Below are positions 30,425-39,644 of a DNA stretch of 59,850 nt, piece after piece; position 1 is the first letter of the stretch; each line of letters starts with the position of its first letter. Source of the DNA: Stentor coeruleus (Eukaryota; Ciliophora; Heterotrichea; Heterotrichida; Stentoridae); contig MPUH01000372.1 of NCBI GenBank assembly GCA_001970955.1, forward strand, positions 1 through 59,850. Reading direction: 5' to 3'. The position numbers and the translations under genes were made by a program. The notes beneath the pieces are model-generated. The model was not told where the DNA came from. It saw only the letters and a list, made by a program, of their open reading frames with translations, and searched no databases.

Positions 30425-31237
30425 ATGGGAAAAAGGGGATCAAGAAATCGTAATTCTAACCTCAAGAAGCAAACGCAAGATACTCCAAAAAATACAAAAG
30501 CTATCACTAGCATTTCCCATATAAAAGCCATAAAACCTGATACAGAAAAGTGTAATTCTAATGAGTTTAAAAATTCATTGAGGGGGATTTTGAAAAATCT
30601 AATAAAGACTTTTCGTTCACGTTTGATGTTTTCTAATGAACCCTACTATGCTGATTTATCTTTACTTCCTGAAACAAAGTGTCAAAATTTAGAACAAGTA
30701 TTGCCATGCTTAGTTAACGAAATTACTGAAGATATTTTACAACATGTTCAAGATTATTGTCGAAAGCTAAATGAGTTCCTTCTGGAATCATATTCTTGCA
30801 TACAGTCAGTTTGCACTTTTTTTGAAAAGATAATTGATTCTGAGTCAATTTCAAATATAACAAAAATAATATTTTATTGTAAAATCTTAAAGCCAGCATG
30901 GGATCAAGATAGATCACTAAGTAAAAATCAAGAATTAAGAGCTCTTTACAAGAGTTTGCACGCTTTATCAAAAGATTTCAATGATCACAGTTTGCTTCCT
31001 ATTGAAAACATAGAGCAACTGATAAATGGCACTGCATCAAATAAGATATTTATGAGAATGTTTGACAATTCTAGTACTGATGTTTCGAGCTCTCCTAACA
31101 GAAGCATCGATTCTGAGGTAGAAGAACTTCGTACAAGACTTGAGTCATGCGAAAAGTTGTCATCTAGAAGTAAGCCACAGGTTTCACAAGAGTGGATAAA
31201 CACACTAAAAAGACAACTTAATAAGATTAGAATTTAA
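30425..31237 (+). CDS. Uncharacterised protein, 270 aa
   Basis: ATG after GTTATAATTTAA; TAA stop. The N-terminus is basic (GKRGSRNRNSNLKKQTQ). The middle is helical (NLIKTFRSRLMFSNEPYYAD; DILQHVQDYCRKLNEFLLES). The C-terminus has a Ser-rich linker and a short helix. No family recognised. Confidence 0.65.
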   Translation: MGKRGSRNRNSNLKKQTQDTPKNTKAITSISHIKAIKPDTEKCNSNEFKNSLRGILKNLIKTFRSRLMFSNEPYYADLSLLPETKCQNLEQVLPCLVNEITEDILQHVQDYCRKLNEFLLESYSCIQSVCTFFEKIIDSESISNITKIIFYCKILKPAWDQDRSLSKNQELRALYKSLHALSKDFNDHSLLPIENIEQLINGTASNKIFMRMFDNSSTDVSSSPNRSIDSEVEELRTRLESCEKLSSRSKPQVSQEWINTLKRQLNKIRI

Positions 31238-31310
31238 AGTAGATTTCATTTAATATTTCATGATACATAAGGAAATTTAATTTTTTTAAATCTACTTAGT
31301 ATAATATATT

Positions 31311-31724
31311 ATGGACTACAAAGCTTACAGTAGATCGAGATCACTTGCATACTTAGTAGCACAGGCAAAGATATTTGAAGAAATTGAGCCTATTCGTGAT
31401 TTGTTTCCAATGCCTAAAACTCGTTTACTTAGATCACTTTCAAAAACAAAGCTTAGCTATAAAGAAATATCAAATAAACTTAGATTAGAAACAAGAAGAA
31501 GACTCATAAAAAAAAGCAAGGAAGAGTTTACTGAAAACGAAATTAGGACAATTTTTAATCTTTTTGATAGAGGAAGTAGTGGATATCTAGCATCTGAAGA
31601 TATTTTTAGTATGCTTCAAGGAGAGCAAAGTATGAATGAAATTAAAAAAACTTTTGATATCCTGGATGAAGATGCAGATGGAAAGCTGAGCTTTGAAGAA
31701 TTTTATTTAATAATGAACTCATAG
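31311..31724 (+). CDS. EF-hand calcium-binding protein, 137 aa
   Basis: The N-terminal 65 residues are basic and helical. The C-terminal half has two EF-hands. The first loop (DRGSSGYLASED) has Asp instead of Glu at position 12 and is probably weak. The second (DEDADGKLSFEE) is canonical. The pair resembles the C-lobe of calmodulin or centrin. There is no N-lobe, so it is likely a small regulatory subunit. Start at ATG after TAATATATT, 74 nt past the previous gene. Confidence 0.8.
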   Translation: MDYKAYSRSRSLAYLVAQAKIFEEIEPIRDLFPMPKTRLLRSLSKTKLSYKEISNKLRLETRRRLIKKSKEEFTENEIRTIFNLFDRGSSGYLASEDIFSMLQGEQSMNEIKKTFDILDEDADGKLSFEEFYLIMNS

Positions 31725-31789
31725 ATATAAGTAAAAGTTAGATTAAAAAAAAGCTGATGATTTTTTTAAGGTAAAAATTTAAATATGGT

Positions 31790-31795
31790 AAAAAA
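31790..31795 (-). terminator. RNA polymerase III T6 terminator of tRNA-Tyr
   Basis: Six T residues on the minus strand, 1 nt beyond the tRNA discriminator base. Confidence 0.8.
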
Positions 31796-31796
31796 G

Positions 31797-31879
31797 TCCG
31801 ACCAACCGGATTTGAACCGGTGACCCTGGGATTACTACATTTCTACAGTCCCATGCTCTACCAACTGAGCTATGGTCGG
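31797..31879 (-). tRNA. tRNA-Tyr (GTA anticodon) with a 10-nt intron
   Basis: On the minus strand a full cloverleaf folds. The acceptor is CCGACCA pairing with TGGTCGG, the D arm GCTC/GAGC, the anticodon stem TGGGA/TCCCA, and the T arm ACCGG-TTCAAAT-CCGGT. The discriminator is A and no CCA is encoded. The anticodon GTA is at 31844-31846. Seventeen bases lie between the anticodon stem strands, so 10 form an intron after position 37 (about 31833-31842), the usual eukaryotic place. Both promoter boxes are good (TAGCTCAGTTGGTAG and GGTTCAAATCC). Confidence 0.95.
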
Positions 31880-32526
31880 CTACATGACACATGCAAGAAT
31901 TCACTTTATATACAATTCAAATACTTATAAAATACGAAAAATATAAGCTTTTAATTTTTAGCTAGAGTAAATATATAATAGATTAGTTTTATTGCTTATT
32001 AAAAAATACATACATAATTGATTTTAGGTACTAAAAACTCAAAGCCTTTTAGGTATATTTTAAATAGCTTATAGTTTGAATTTTTAATTTTATTAGTTTA
32101 TATTGTGAAGCTTTCAGGAGATTATTTTTTATTAAGATAAGATTTCTAATATAAATCTGAGATATAATGAGATTAATTTTAGTAAGGTGCGAATTTTAAT
32201 TTCTGTATTTTAGGAATTAATCATCCAATATTTGCAGACACAATAATGAGCCCTTAAGATTTGCTATTCATCGATACCCCTCGAAAAGCACTTAGAATTT
32301 TCAGGGACCTTTTCTAACTTTCTGGTAACCATAGCTAACTATATTATGAGTAGAAACTGTGAGAATTCTCTCAAGCTTTGTACAGGCGAGCTAGCTTAGA
32401 TTTTTTATACATATGTTACCTAAGTTTGGTAACCCTATCTATAATCAATATATACTCCCTGTTTAAAGAAAAAAATATAAGTAAATGCCTAAAACTTAAA
32501 ATTTAATTTAAAAATATTATTTTATA
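31880..32526. other. Intergenic, nothing firm
   Basis: Spacer upstream of the tRNA. The part from 32215 to 32440 is less AT-rich than its surroundings and contains paired GGTAACC words (about 32324 and 32429). It could hold a non-coding RNA, but I recognise no family. Confidence 0.45.
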
Positions 32527-33042
32527 ATGAACAACAGGAATGAGATGACAGATTCAAGGCCCTCAAGATTTTCTATTCTTTCTTTACGACATAATAGCTT
32601 TTCACCAAGCCCAGCAACTCAGTCTATTAACTCTAATAAAGCTTCACCAAATTCTCACAAATCGTTAGAAAATGTTCATTTGACACGAAACGTTAGTTGC
32701 TTTTCTGAATTTACTATGTCGTTTACTACAGAGCAAATTTCTCATAGTAATCATGAGTCTACAATTGACGAAGAAACTACAGAAATAATATCAGCACAGT
32801 TTCGATTTGAGAAAAAAGTACAAAACGCACTTAGACTTTTGAATTTACATCAAAAATTTTGCAGTTCATGCAAAACTAATACATATTTTTCAGAAAGGTA
32901 TGAGCTGCAGGATTTGAGTTTTTTCCAATTTATTAATTACTGGATTCAGACTTTCAAATGCTATAGCGAGTCAAGGAATATAGAAGAGTACTATGTAAAG
33001 AAACTTTATTGTGTTTATTGTGGAAATGATTACGAAAATTGA
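32527..33042 (+). CDS. Small protein with two CxxC pairs, 171 aa
   Basis: ATG after ATTTTATA; TGA stop. The first 100 residues are Ser/Asn-rich and probably disordered. The C-terminus has CSSC (about residue 116) and CVYC near the end, about 50 residues apart, which could bind one zinc. The segment between them is aromatic (FFQFINYWIQTFKCY). The layout is a little like LITAF proteins but lacks their signature. Confidence 0.6.
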   Translation: MNNRNEMTDSRPSRFSILSLRHNSFSPSPATQSINSNKASPNSHKSLENVHLTRNVSCFSEFTMSFTTEQISHSNHESTIDEETTEIISAQFRFEKKVQNALRLLNLHQKFCSSCKTNTYFSERYELQDLSFFQFINYWIQTFKCYSESRNIEEYYVKKLYCVYCGNDYEN

Positions 33043-33571
33043 TTTAACATATTGTAATTACACTTATAAAGTAAAAATATCTTTTTAAGTTACCTGGTTT
33101 ATAATCAAGTTATAAAATTTTAAGTTTTTAAATTTATATGGCACAGGTATAAATAACACTGCTATGTGTAAAAGAATTTACAATTCATTCATATGAAAAT
33201 TATTTTATTAAATGTTTGCTTCTAAATATAGTTTAAAGCATAGATAACTCTTTATTACTTGTCTTAGCTATGGAAAAATCTATTAAAGGACAGAGATACT
33301 ATAACTGTGCAATTCTTGAAATTTATAATTGGTAGAGCCTTAATTTTGAAGCCCAGCTTTGAGTGACTTAGCCTGCATATATTAATCTTTTTCAAAAATT
33401 TGTGTCTCCCTTTCCTTACAGGCCAAACTATACATGTTTTCAAATTCAAATTTCTATAGAAAATAAGTAATATAGAAATTTATTGTGCATATTGAAGAGT
33501 GTAACAATAACATAGTTCTTGAATTAATCTTCAATTTAAATAGTCACAAATCTCATAAATAATTAAACTAG
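33043..33571. other. Convergent intergenic region, nothing recognised
   Basis: Spacer between two converging genes. Around 33290-33420 the base composition is more balanced, but no tRNA, snRNA or coding frame is convincing. Confidence 0.5.
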
Positions 33572-34633
33572 TTAAAGAAGATCTAAAAGCTCATCATCAT
33601 CAGTATTTTTACTAGATGGCCCAATAGCATCTAAACTACTTACTAATTTGTCAATATGAGCATTTTGTAATACTGCTGTTACTTCAGCAACGCCCTGTTC
33701 TTTTATTTCGACATCAACTTCATTGAACAAATTTATATAAGTATTTGCTGATTCTCCTTCATTATTTGAGTAGATCATATTAGCCAAGCTGTTAAGTTCC
33801 CATTTTGCTACTGCTTCTCTGTTTTTCTCAGTATTGCTTCCAAGATTTTTCTCAACTTTAGTTTCTTCAGTAGGAATCTGATTTTGCCTTTCAGTATCAT
33901 ATAAATTAATTCCATTATTTGTCAGAGCTTGCATCGGTTGTCTTGTTGCCAAAGTGCTTCTTTTAAACCTTGAAGTAGCAGGCAAAGTTTTATGACTATC
34001 TCCTCTATTAGTTGTAATCCTTCCTGGTACCTCAGACCCAGGCATTCCATCATTGGAATTAATTTTAATAGTCCCGTCTTGTAGCTGCATACCATTATTT
34101 AAAAACATAGTAACTTTAACATTTCTGTTCTGGAAAAATCTCAGTAAAGCCTGTCTGATTCTATTAAAAATAGCTGATGACAAATTTGAATATTTTTTTA
34201 TCATCATTTCTCTAGTTGAATTAAGTAGCATCAGTGCATCTTTGCTTGTAACTAGTTCTGTAAGTTCTTGTATATGATTTAACGTAATTTTCAATAATTG
34301 CTCAGGGTAATATGCGGTTAGAAGTTGCATTTTAACTCCCATGAGCATAAGATCAAAGAGTTTGTTCATGCTTGTTGTTTGAAGTTTCATTATTGAAGAC
34401 TGAGCGATTCTATCGAACACTTGCCTTGTTGAAGTCATTGAATAAAGTGCCTGAGGAACCATGATTTCATTGATAAATGATTCTTCGAAGAGATGCTTCA
34501 CCACGTCACTTCTGACTTTCTCACTTTTTTCTGCTGGGATTTTTTGAGCTATTAGTCTTTGATTGAGAATGTATATCATTTCTCCGCCCATGTTGATTAT
34601 CAAGAAAGGCAGTGCAAGGTTTAGTCCAGCCAT
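33572..34633 (-). CDS. OSCP1: Organic solute carrier partner 1 (OSCP1) homologue
   Basis: 353 aa. The N-terminal 200 residues follow the family closely: LPFLIINMGGEMIYILNQRL, a conserved VFDRIAQSSIMKLQ block, MNKLFDLMLMGVKMQLL, and NRIRQALLRFFQNRNVKVTM. The C-terminal third is variable and polar. In animals and algae OSCP1 is a cytosolic, ciliary or basal-body-linked protein implicated in cilia formation. Start preceded by ATTATAAA; TAA stop. Confidence 0.92.
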   Translation of the reverse strand: MAGLNLALPFLIINMGGEMIYILNQRLIAQKIPAEKSEKVRSDVVKHLFEESFINEIMVPQALYSMTSTRQVFDRIAQSSIMKLQTTSMNKLFDLMLMGVKMQLLTAYYPEQLLKITLNHIQELTELVTSKDALMLLNSTREMMIKKYSNLSSAIFNRIRQALLRFFQNRNVKVTMFLNNGMQLQDGTIKINSNDGMPGSEVPGRITTNRGDSHKTLPATSRFKRSTLATRQPMQALTNNGINLYDTERQNQIPTEETKVEKNLGSNTEKNREAVAKWELNSLANMIYSNNEGESANTYINLFNEVDVEIKEQGVAEVTAVLQNAHIDKLVSSLDAIGPSSKNTDDDELLDLL

Positions 34634-35353
34634 TTTATAATTATTTTGTCAATGCACGAAAGTCAAGTTTGCTGAGTTTCTATACAAATCAGAAAGTTCT
34701 GTTTGACTAAATTAATAATAATAATAATCTAGCTGATATTAAAAGTAATTTTTACTGTTATATCGCGCTCTATTTTAGTGTTAATTATAATGGTTTAAAT
34801 GCTAAAAAATACAAATATTAGAAACGATAATATTGTGTGATATTATTTACTCTCGTTTTATTTAAACCTCAAGTTAAGCATTTTAGTAGTGAAGGTAAAA
34901 TTTTGATGATTTATTATTACAATAAGCATGTTATGCTATAATGGAAGTAACAGATAAAATTTATTTAATTATAAAAGATAATAAAAAAACTCTTTTAGGT
35001 AACATAGATACTTGGTATCGAAACAAATAAGCAGATTGAAACTTAANACATAGATACTTGGTATCGAAACAAATAAGCAGATTGAAACTTAATTTAAAAA
35101 AAAATGAATAGACTGAAAAGTTAATTGTTTTCTAAATTTCATATAATATTTTATATACTTCATCACTAAGCTGCCAGATAATTTTGAATAAAAAATTATT
35201 TGGATAAAACGTAAGAATTTTATTTTGATAAATTTAATTAAAACATCAGTAAAAATACCAATTACTTCCTTATAAAATGAATTCAGATTTCATCACTCTA
35301 ATACTAATCAACCATGGTAGGCTTAAGCCTATGCAAGCCATAAATTATGTTAT
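34634..35353. other. Intergenic with an assembly join
   Basis: AT-rich spacer containing the 45-nt duplication around the N at 35047. Nothing else recognised. Confidence 0.6.
35002..35092. repeat. 45-nt direct duplication around a single N (join artefact)
   Basis: 35002-35046 and 35048-35092 are identical, separated by N at 35047. Confidence 0.9.
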
Positions 35354-36025
35354 TTAATCATAGATCGGAATTATATTTTCAGCGTCAACAACTTTATACA
35401 ACCATAAATAGCAAACCAAAATAATACATATGCACATAAATAAGTGTACGATATGAAAATATCTGTAATACGGAAAGTGAGTATGCATCTTTTTAAAATT
35501 ATCGTTATATATATTGATAGTTACTGTGTCAGGAGTAGTATAGAGTTCTGAGGCTGTGAAGGTTAGAAATCCTATTGGGACTTCTAAAAATTTATTCATA
35601 CACTTATATGTTTTGCATAAGTCAGGTTTATATATCATGTTAGCAAATGGATTTTTAACCTTTTTCGCGTTTTTTCTATACACCCAAGCAGCTCTTTCAT
35701 ATATAATCCATAAAATCAGCAATAAACTACACCAAACAAGATTTATATAAGGAATTAAAGCTAAAATGAAGTGCACAAAAAATAATTTGATGTTAAGAGC
35801 AGGGAATAAAAAATAATACAGTCTGTTTCGTGGAAGTCTTTTTAGTTTGATCCCGTTAATTCGATTGTAAGATGTGTTGTAGCACTTTAGAAAGTAATTA
35901 TTGCGAAAAATTGGATTTGACTTTAGCTTGATTTTTTTGCCTCTTGGAGTTGTTTGAGAAGGGTCAAATGTTCGAAAAGTTGTGTCTTGTGTCATGGATG
36001 AGTGAAGAGAATTAATACTCTCCAT
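35354..36025 (-). CDS. Multi-pass membrane protein, 223 aa, function unknown
   Basis: A soluble basic N-terminus (about 70 residues) precedes hydrophobic segments near residues 72-108 (two close helices; LFFVHFILALIPYINLVWCS) and 190-208 (HLFMCICIILVCYLWLYKV). Ends in TAA. I recognise no family. The start is the first ATG, after a TATATTAAG context on the minus strand. Confidence 0.65.
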   Translation of the reverse strand: MESINSLHSSMTQDTTFRTFDPSQTTPRGKKIKLKSNPIFRNNYFLKCYNTSYNRINGIKLKRLPRNRLYYFLFPALNIKLFFVHFILALIPYINLVWCSLLLILWIIYERAAWVYRKNAKKVKNPFANMIYKPDLCKTYKCMNKFLEVPIGFLTFTASELYTTPDTVTINIYNDNFKKMHTHFPYYRYFHIVHLFMCICIILVCYLWLYKVVDAENIIPIYD

Positions 36026-36384
36026 CTTAATATATGATATTATGTAATAATTATACTTAAAGTTAATATATTAAAAATATCGAGTTAATTTAAACTTTAT
36101 TTTGCTATAACATCAAAATAATACCTTTATCACAACTAAAATAATCTTCTAATATCATTCTAATAAATTTCTTATATCAGTTATTTTTCTGGTCATTTAT
36201 TGTTATATTAAAACTCATATATTCTTTTTCATTAGCAATACGAAATTTTTATCCAATGCAATCCACATAAAAATAAAAACAATTTCCCTTAAGCTCTGAA
36301 GTACAAGTATTTTCTATCTTTTCACATAAATAAAAACTTCCGTTCTTCTCTATACACCTTTATAGCCAGATACTATAATAAAAT
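36026..36384. other. Divergent intergenic region, nothing recognised
   Basis: Short AT-rich spacer shared by two divergent genes. Confidence 0.6.
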
Positions 36385-36765
36385 ATGGGTAATTCCCACA
36401 GAATAAAATGCCCACCTCCTTGTACAGATATTGCAAAAATCCAAGTTGATCCTGTTGAAATTCCAGAACTGCCTGAAGTTATTGATGAATCCTTTAGTAA
36501 TAGCATATACACACGCAATAATATAATCGAAGACTCATTTTCTGACCATAGTTCAAATCAGCAATCTTCCGACCTTGTTATAAAAATTTGTATGGAATTC
36601 ACCAATGATTATTACAACATGCCAAAAAAAATTCGCATGGATTTAGAAAAAAGTGAACATATGCTAAGAAAACAAGTTTCTGATGCAATGCTTTCTGGTA
36701 TTTTGAATAATCACATCGAAATTAGTGAAATACCTGACAACTCTTCAGACTCATATTCATGCTAA
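36385..36765 (+). CDS. Small protein with an N-myristoylation signal, 126 aa
   Basis: Begins MGNSHRIKC, which fits the N-myristoylation consensus (G2, small residue at 6 not strict here, basic residue 7) with a nearby cysteine for palmitoylation. The rest is acidic and Ser-rich, with one helical stretch (YYNMPKKIRMDLEKSEHMLR). It is probably a small membrane-tethered protein; no family recognised. Confidence 0.6.
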   Translation: MGNSHRIKCPPPCTDIAKIQVDPVEIPELPEVIDESFSNSIYTRNNIIEDSFSDHSSNQQSSDLVIKICMEFTNDYYNMPKKIRMDLEKSEHMLRKQVSDAMLSGILNNHIEISEIPDNSSDSYSC

Positions 36766-37298
36766 ATAATAATTACTAATAAAATTTGCATTTTCCTGTA
36801 GTGCAGATTAGGCTTGGATTAACATTGTAATAGCAGTTATATGCGAAATATCATATAATTAGGTACTGCTTATCGTTGTTATAAATAAAATTTAAACTCT
36901 TGTCCATCATTTTTACTTTCATCATTACCAATGAAGAGAAATAGCTTTTTTCCTAGGATAAAGTGCATGAAGATTTCATAAATATCTAATAATATTCTGT
37001 TTATGAAGTTTGATACAAGTAAATTTATAATTTGAGTAAATCAAAGTTAGCGTGGATAAGAATATGAAGGATTCAGCTAAAATTTAAGGCTTTACTCCAT
37101 AAATTGCAATTGCTAGTAATGATTTAAGAATAACATAGCATACACAAGATATTTAAAATTTTGATTTACTTTTAAGAAAATAAAACTAGAACTAGTAAAT
37201 CTAGTATAATCCGTAAGTTAATTATGATGAGCAAAGTAAAATTGATTTCAACACTTTTTAATCTAAACTTTCCCAGTTAGAATAGTATTAGTTTAAAA

Positions 37299-37376
37299 GT
37301 TATAGTCAATATGATTAGTATTAGTATTAGTTAGGAATTATCGCTTGACTATTGTCCAGCCCTTGTTATAGTCAAT
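37299..37376. mobile_element. Tiny dispersed element, copy B, with 12-bp target-site duplication
   Basis: GTTATAGTCAAT occurs at 37299-37310 and again at 37365-37376, flanking a 54-nt insert. The insert's core (37325-37368) matches copy A (1441-1484) at 42 of 44 positions. This copy has extra TATTAG units (ATTAGTATTAGTATTAG) at the end where copy A has one, so on the minus strand the element ends in a variable TAATAC-type tail. The flank sequences of the two copies are unrelated. The first G of the duplication may belong to the element. Confidence 0.7.
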
Positions 37377-37415
37377 TCGAAGACATCCATATTAAAGTAA
37401 AGATAGAAGTATATC

Positions 37416-37634
37416 TCACTCCTCCTTATCCCATAGCGGTATAAAGATGAAGAAAAAACTTGTTTTTCCAAGGGATAATGCTTGGTCAAAGGTGTTATGA
37501 GGGTGACTAAGCTTAGGCAATACGCACCTTAGAGCCCACGAATCTATCTGTTCTAATCTTTTAAATGCTTTGTGAACTCTTGGCTTAATGTTAGCTTCCA
37601 TCATGATTTTCCAGCCCACATTAATGCAAGTCAA
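37416..37634 (-). pseudogene. Possible reverse-transcriptase C-terminal relic
   Basis: The minus strand reads KAFKRLEQIDSWALRCVLPK followed by LSHPHNTFDQALSLGKT. LINE-type ORFs often have, after the RT domain, a stretch like lxxiDxxiRxxlRxxlxLPxxTPxaxlyxpxxxGG. The order agrees, but the piece is short and ends in a run of Phe and a stop, with no flanking RT motif found. Confidence 0.3.
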
Positions 37635-37958
37635 TAGGTAGCTATAAATGCTGCTTAGATATATACAAGTAATATCTAGAGAACCATCTAAACCAGGCAG
37701 GAAATTTAACCCCTATAGGGAATAAATCCTGATAAAATTATTAGTCTATCAAATAACCAAATAAAAATCACATTACTATATATTTAAAATAATAAGCTAT
37801 CATTGATTTCTTCTGATTTTGTTGTAATGTTATTTTATCTAAAGTAATAATTTAATATTATTTCACTGAAACTTAATAAAAAACATAAGCTAAAATTTAA
37901 AATCCTAGCATATCTACAACTAAAATTTTATTATAGTAAGATTATATTATTTATAAAT

Positions 37959-39611
37959 ATGAGTTTCGTGGACAATTTGTATAATTGTTTTACCACTGTC
38001 TGCAAAAACGCAGGAAAAAGTAAACGATCAGTTGAAGACATAGTTAGATTTTTCAGACTTCGAGTTGAAGTTGAAGAAGATCATATGAGAGGGTTAGAAA
38101 AACTAGCTAATTTCAGTATGATGATTCAAGAGGGTACTATCTTGAATGCTGTCAATGCTTTAAAGAATGATTGCTATTCTAGAGCTTTTCAAGCAAAAAC
38201 TTTTATCGAAAGCATAAATACAGATATAATAACTGTGCTTAACAATATTCAAAAGTCACAATCAGATGCTATTAGGCCGTATTATATGGAAGCACAGAAA
38301 ATCCAAAGAATAAAAGATGGGTACTTGGATGAAATACAAAACTGCAAAAAGAAGTATTGGAAATCATGTCAAGAATGTGAGAAAATCACAAATGCCCTTG
38401 AAGAGGTCCTTAATCAAAAAGAAAGGGAAAAACTCTTATCTAAATTGGCTATAGAAAAGCATAATCTAGATGAAAATCTTATGAACTATCAGGACTCAGT
38501 AGAAAGTTATAAAAAATTCAAAGCAGGTGTAAAAGATGCAATGACTCCAGTGATGAACGTTTATGAACTTCAAGAAAAAGAAAGACTTGAATCAATAAAA
38601 GACTCTTTACGTAAACTTGTTGTATACGATACATCTTATATAAGAAATATTCAATACGATTTAGATACTCTAGCCCATTATATGGAAAGTATAAACCCTT
38701 ATTCAGATATCAAGCTAATGATTGATGAAAGTCAATCAGAATTCGGTGAATACCCTGATATAGATTTTGAATCATATAATGGAGAGCACCCTGCTTTTAA
38801 GAACTTTTCTAGCACACTAATTACAATCCCTGTACCTTTACAAGAAAAGTGGGCTGAGGTGCCAATATTAGGGTCGATAAGAGAAATGTACGAAAGCAAT
38901 CTTGAAATAACTGCTGTAAAAGTTTTTAAGGGCAAAGACTTAAACTCTCAAGACTTCCAACAATTCAACACTCTTGTAAAAGACTCAATTGGAAGAAAAG
39001 CTTGGCTTAACGTATTAAGCACAAAACCTTCGAAGCTGATAGGGCGTGGACTAGAGTTTTTAGCTGAACTTATGATATCACTGTTAAATGAATGTGAAAG
39101 AGTTTCTGACGCAGACATAGTTAAACAGGTGCTCAAATATATAAATACTTTTACTGATGACTCTGGGGAAACTTTACTGAAATTCCTTAAAGTGCACTCT
39201 ATATGGGGTAAACTGGAAATATGGGAAAAAGTTATAACTCAGCATATTCAGGAAGAAATTGAAGCTCGTGAAGTCTACAAGATTTTTGACTCCATTGAAG
39301 TTCAAGAATCAGTAATAAAAAATATTGTCTTTTGCCAGCTAGGAAGCATTGCTTCACATATGTGCAACTTCCAAGTTGAAAAAATGTACGCAGGTGAAAT
39401 TTTATCAAAGCATGCATGTAAGTACAACCTTTCTGCTGAAGACATAGATACGCTTATGGCCACAGTAGACCCTACACAAAAACGTCCTGATCCAGCTGAA
39501 ATAATCACATCAGTCCAAAGAGGTGTTCCAGATTGGCTTAAAAGCATAACAACTCCACCACCTAAGCGTTCTCAATCAAAACCTTTGGGGAAATTTATAT
39601 TTGATACCTAA
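37959..39611 (+). CDS. F-BAR domain protein, 550 aa
   Basis: Residues 1-245 form an F-BAR (FCH plus coiled-coil) domain. Its clearest stretches are FRLRVEVEEDHMRGLEKLAN, an ALKNDCYSRAFQAK block and KKYWKSCQECEKITNALEEV. Such domains bind and curve membranes during endocytosis or cytokinesis. There is no SH3 domain. Instead the C-terminal half (about 320-500) is a helical domain (LNVLSTKPSKLIGRGLEFLA, VKQVLKYINTFTDDSGETLL) that recalls the KIAA0513/SBF2-type domain; this second match is tentative. Its stop is 33 nt from the end of the convergent USP gene. Confidence 0.82.
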   Translation: MSFVDNLYNCFTTVCKNAGKSKRSVEDIVRFFRLRVEVEEDHMRGLEKLANFSMMIQEGTILNAVNALKNDCYSRAFQAKTFIESINTDIITVLNNIQKSQSDAIRPYYMEAQKIQRIKDGYLDEIQNCKKKYWKSCQECEKITNALEEVLNQKEREKLLSKLAIEKHNLDENLMNYQDSVESYKKFKAGVKDAMTPVMNVYELQEKERLESIKDSLRKLVVYDTSYIRNIQYDLDTLAHYMESINPYSDIKLMIDESQSEFGEYPDIDFESYNGEHPAFKNFSSTLITIPVPLQEKWAEVPILGSIREMYESNLEITAVKVFKGKDLNSQDFQQFNTLVKDSIGRKAWLNVLSTKPSKLIGRGLEFLAELMISLLNECERVSDADIVKQVLKYINTFTDDSGETLLKFLKVHSIWGKLEIWEKVITQHIQEEIEAREVYKIFDSIEVQESVIKNIVFCQLGSIASHMCNFQVEKMYAGEILSKHACKYNLSAEDIDTLMATVDPTQKRPDPAEIITSVQRGVPDWLKSITTPPPKRSQSKPLGKFIFDT

Positions 39612-39644
39612 GAACTGATAAAAAGTTAACTTAATGAAGCAGAC

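Larger units (their letters stand above)
36766..37958. other. Gene-free stretch with retroelement traces
   Basis: 1.2 kb without an intact gene. It contains copy B of the tiny dispersed element (37299-37376) and, next to it, a minus-strand open segment (37416-37634) that may be a reverse-transcriptase C-terminal relic. Confidence 0.55.

Noticed and set aside
32215-32440. A snRNA or other structured RNA
   Set aside because: Composition is more balanced than the surroundings, but I could not find any U1-U6, SRP or RNase P landmark, nor a Pol III box pair.
32527-33042. LITAF-domain protein
   Set aside because: It has two CxxC pairs around an aromatic stretch but lacks the HxCPxC signature and the strong membrane helix of LITAF.
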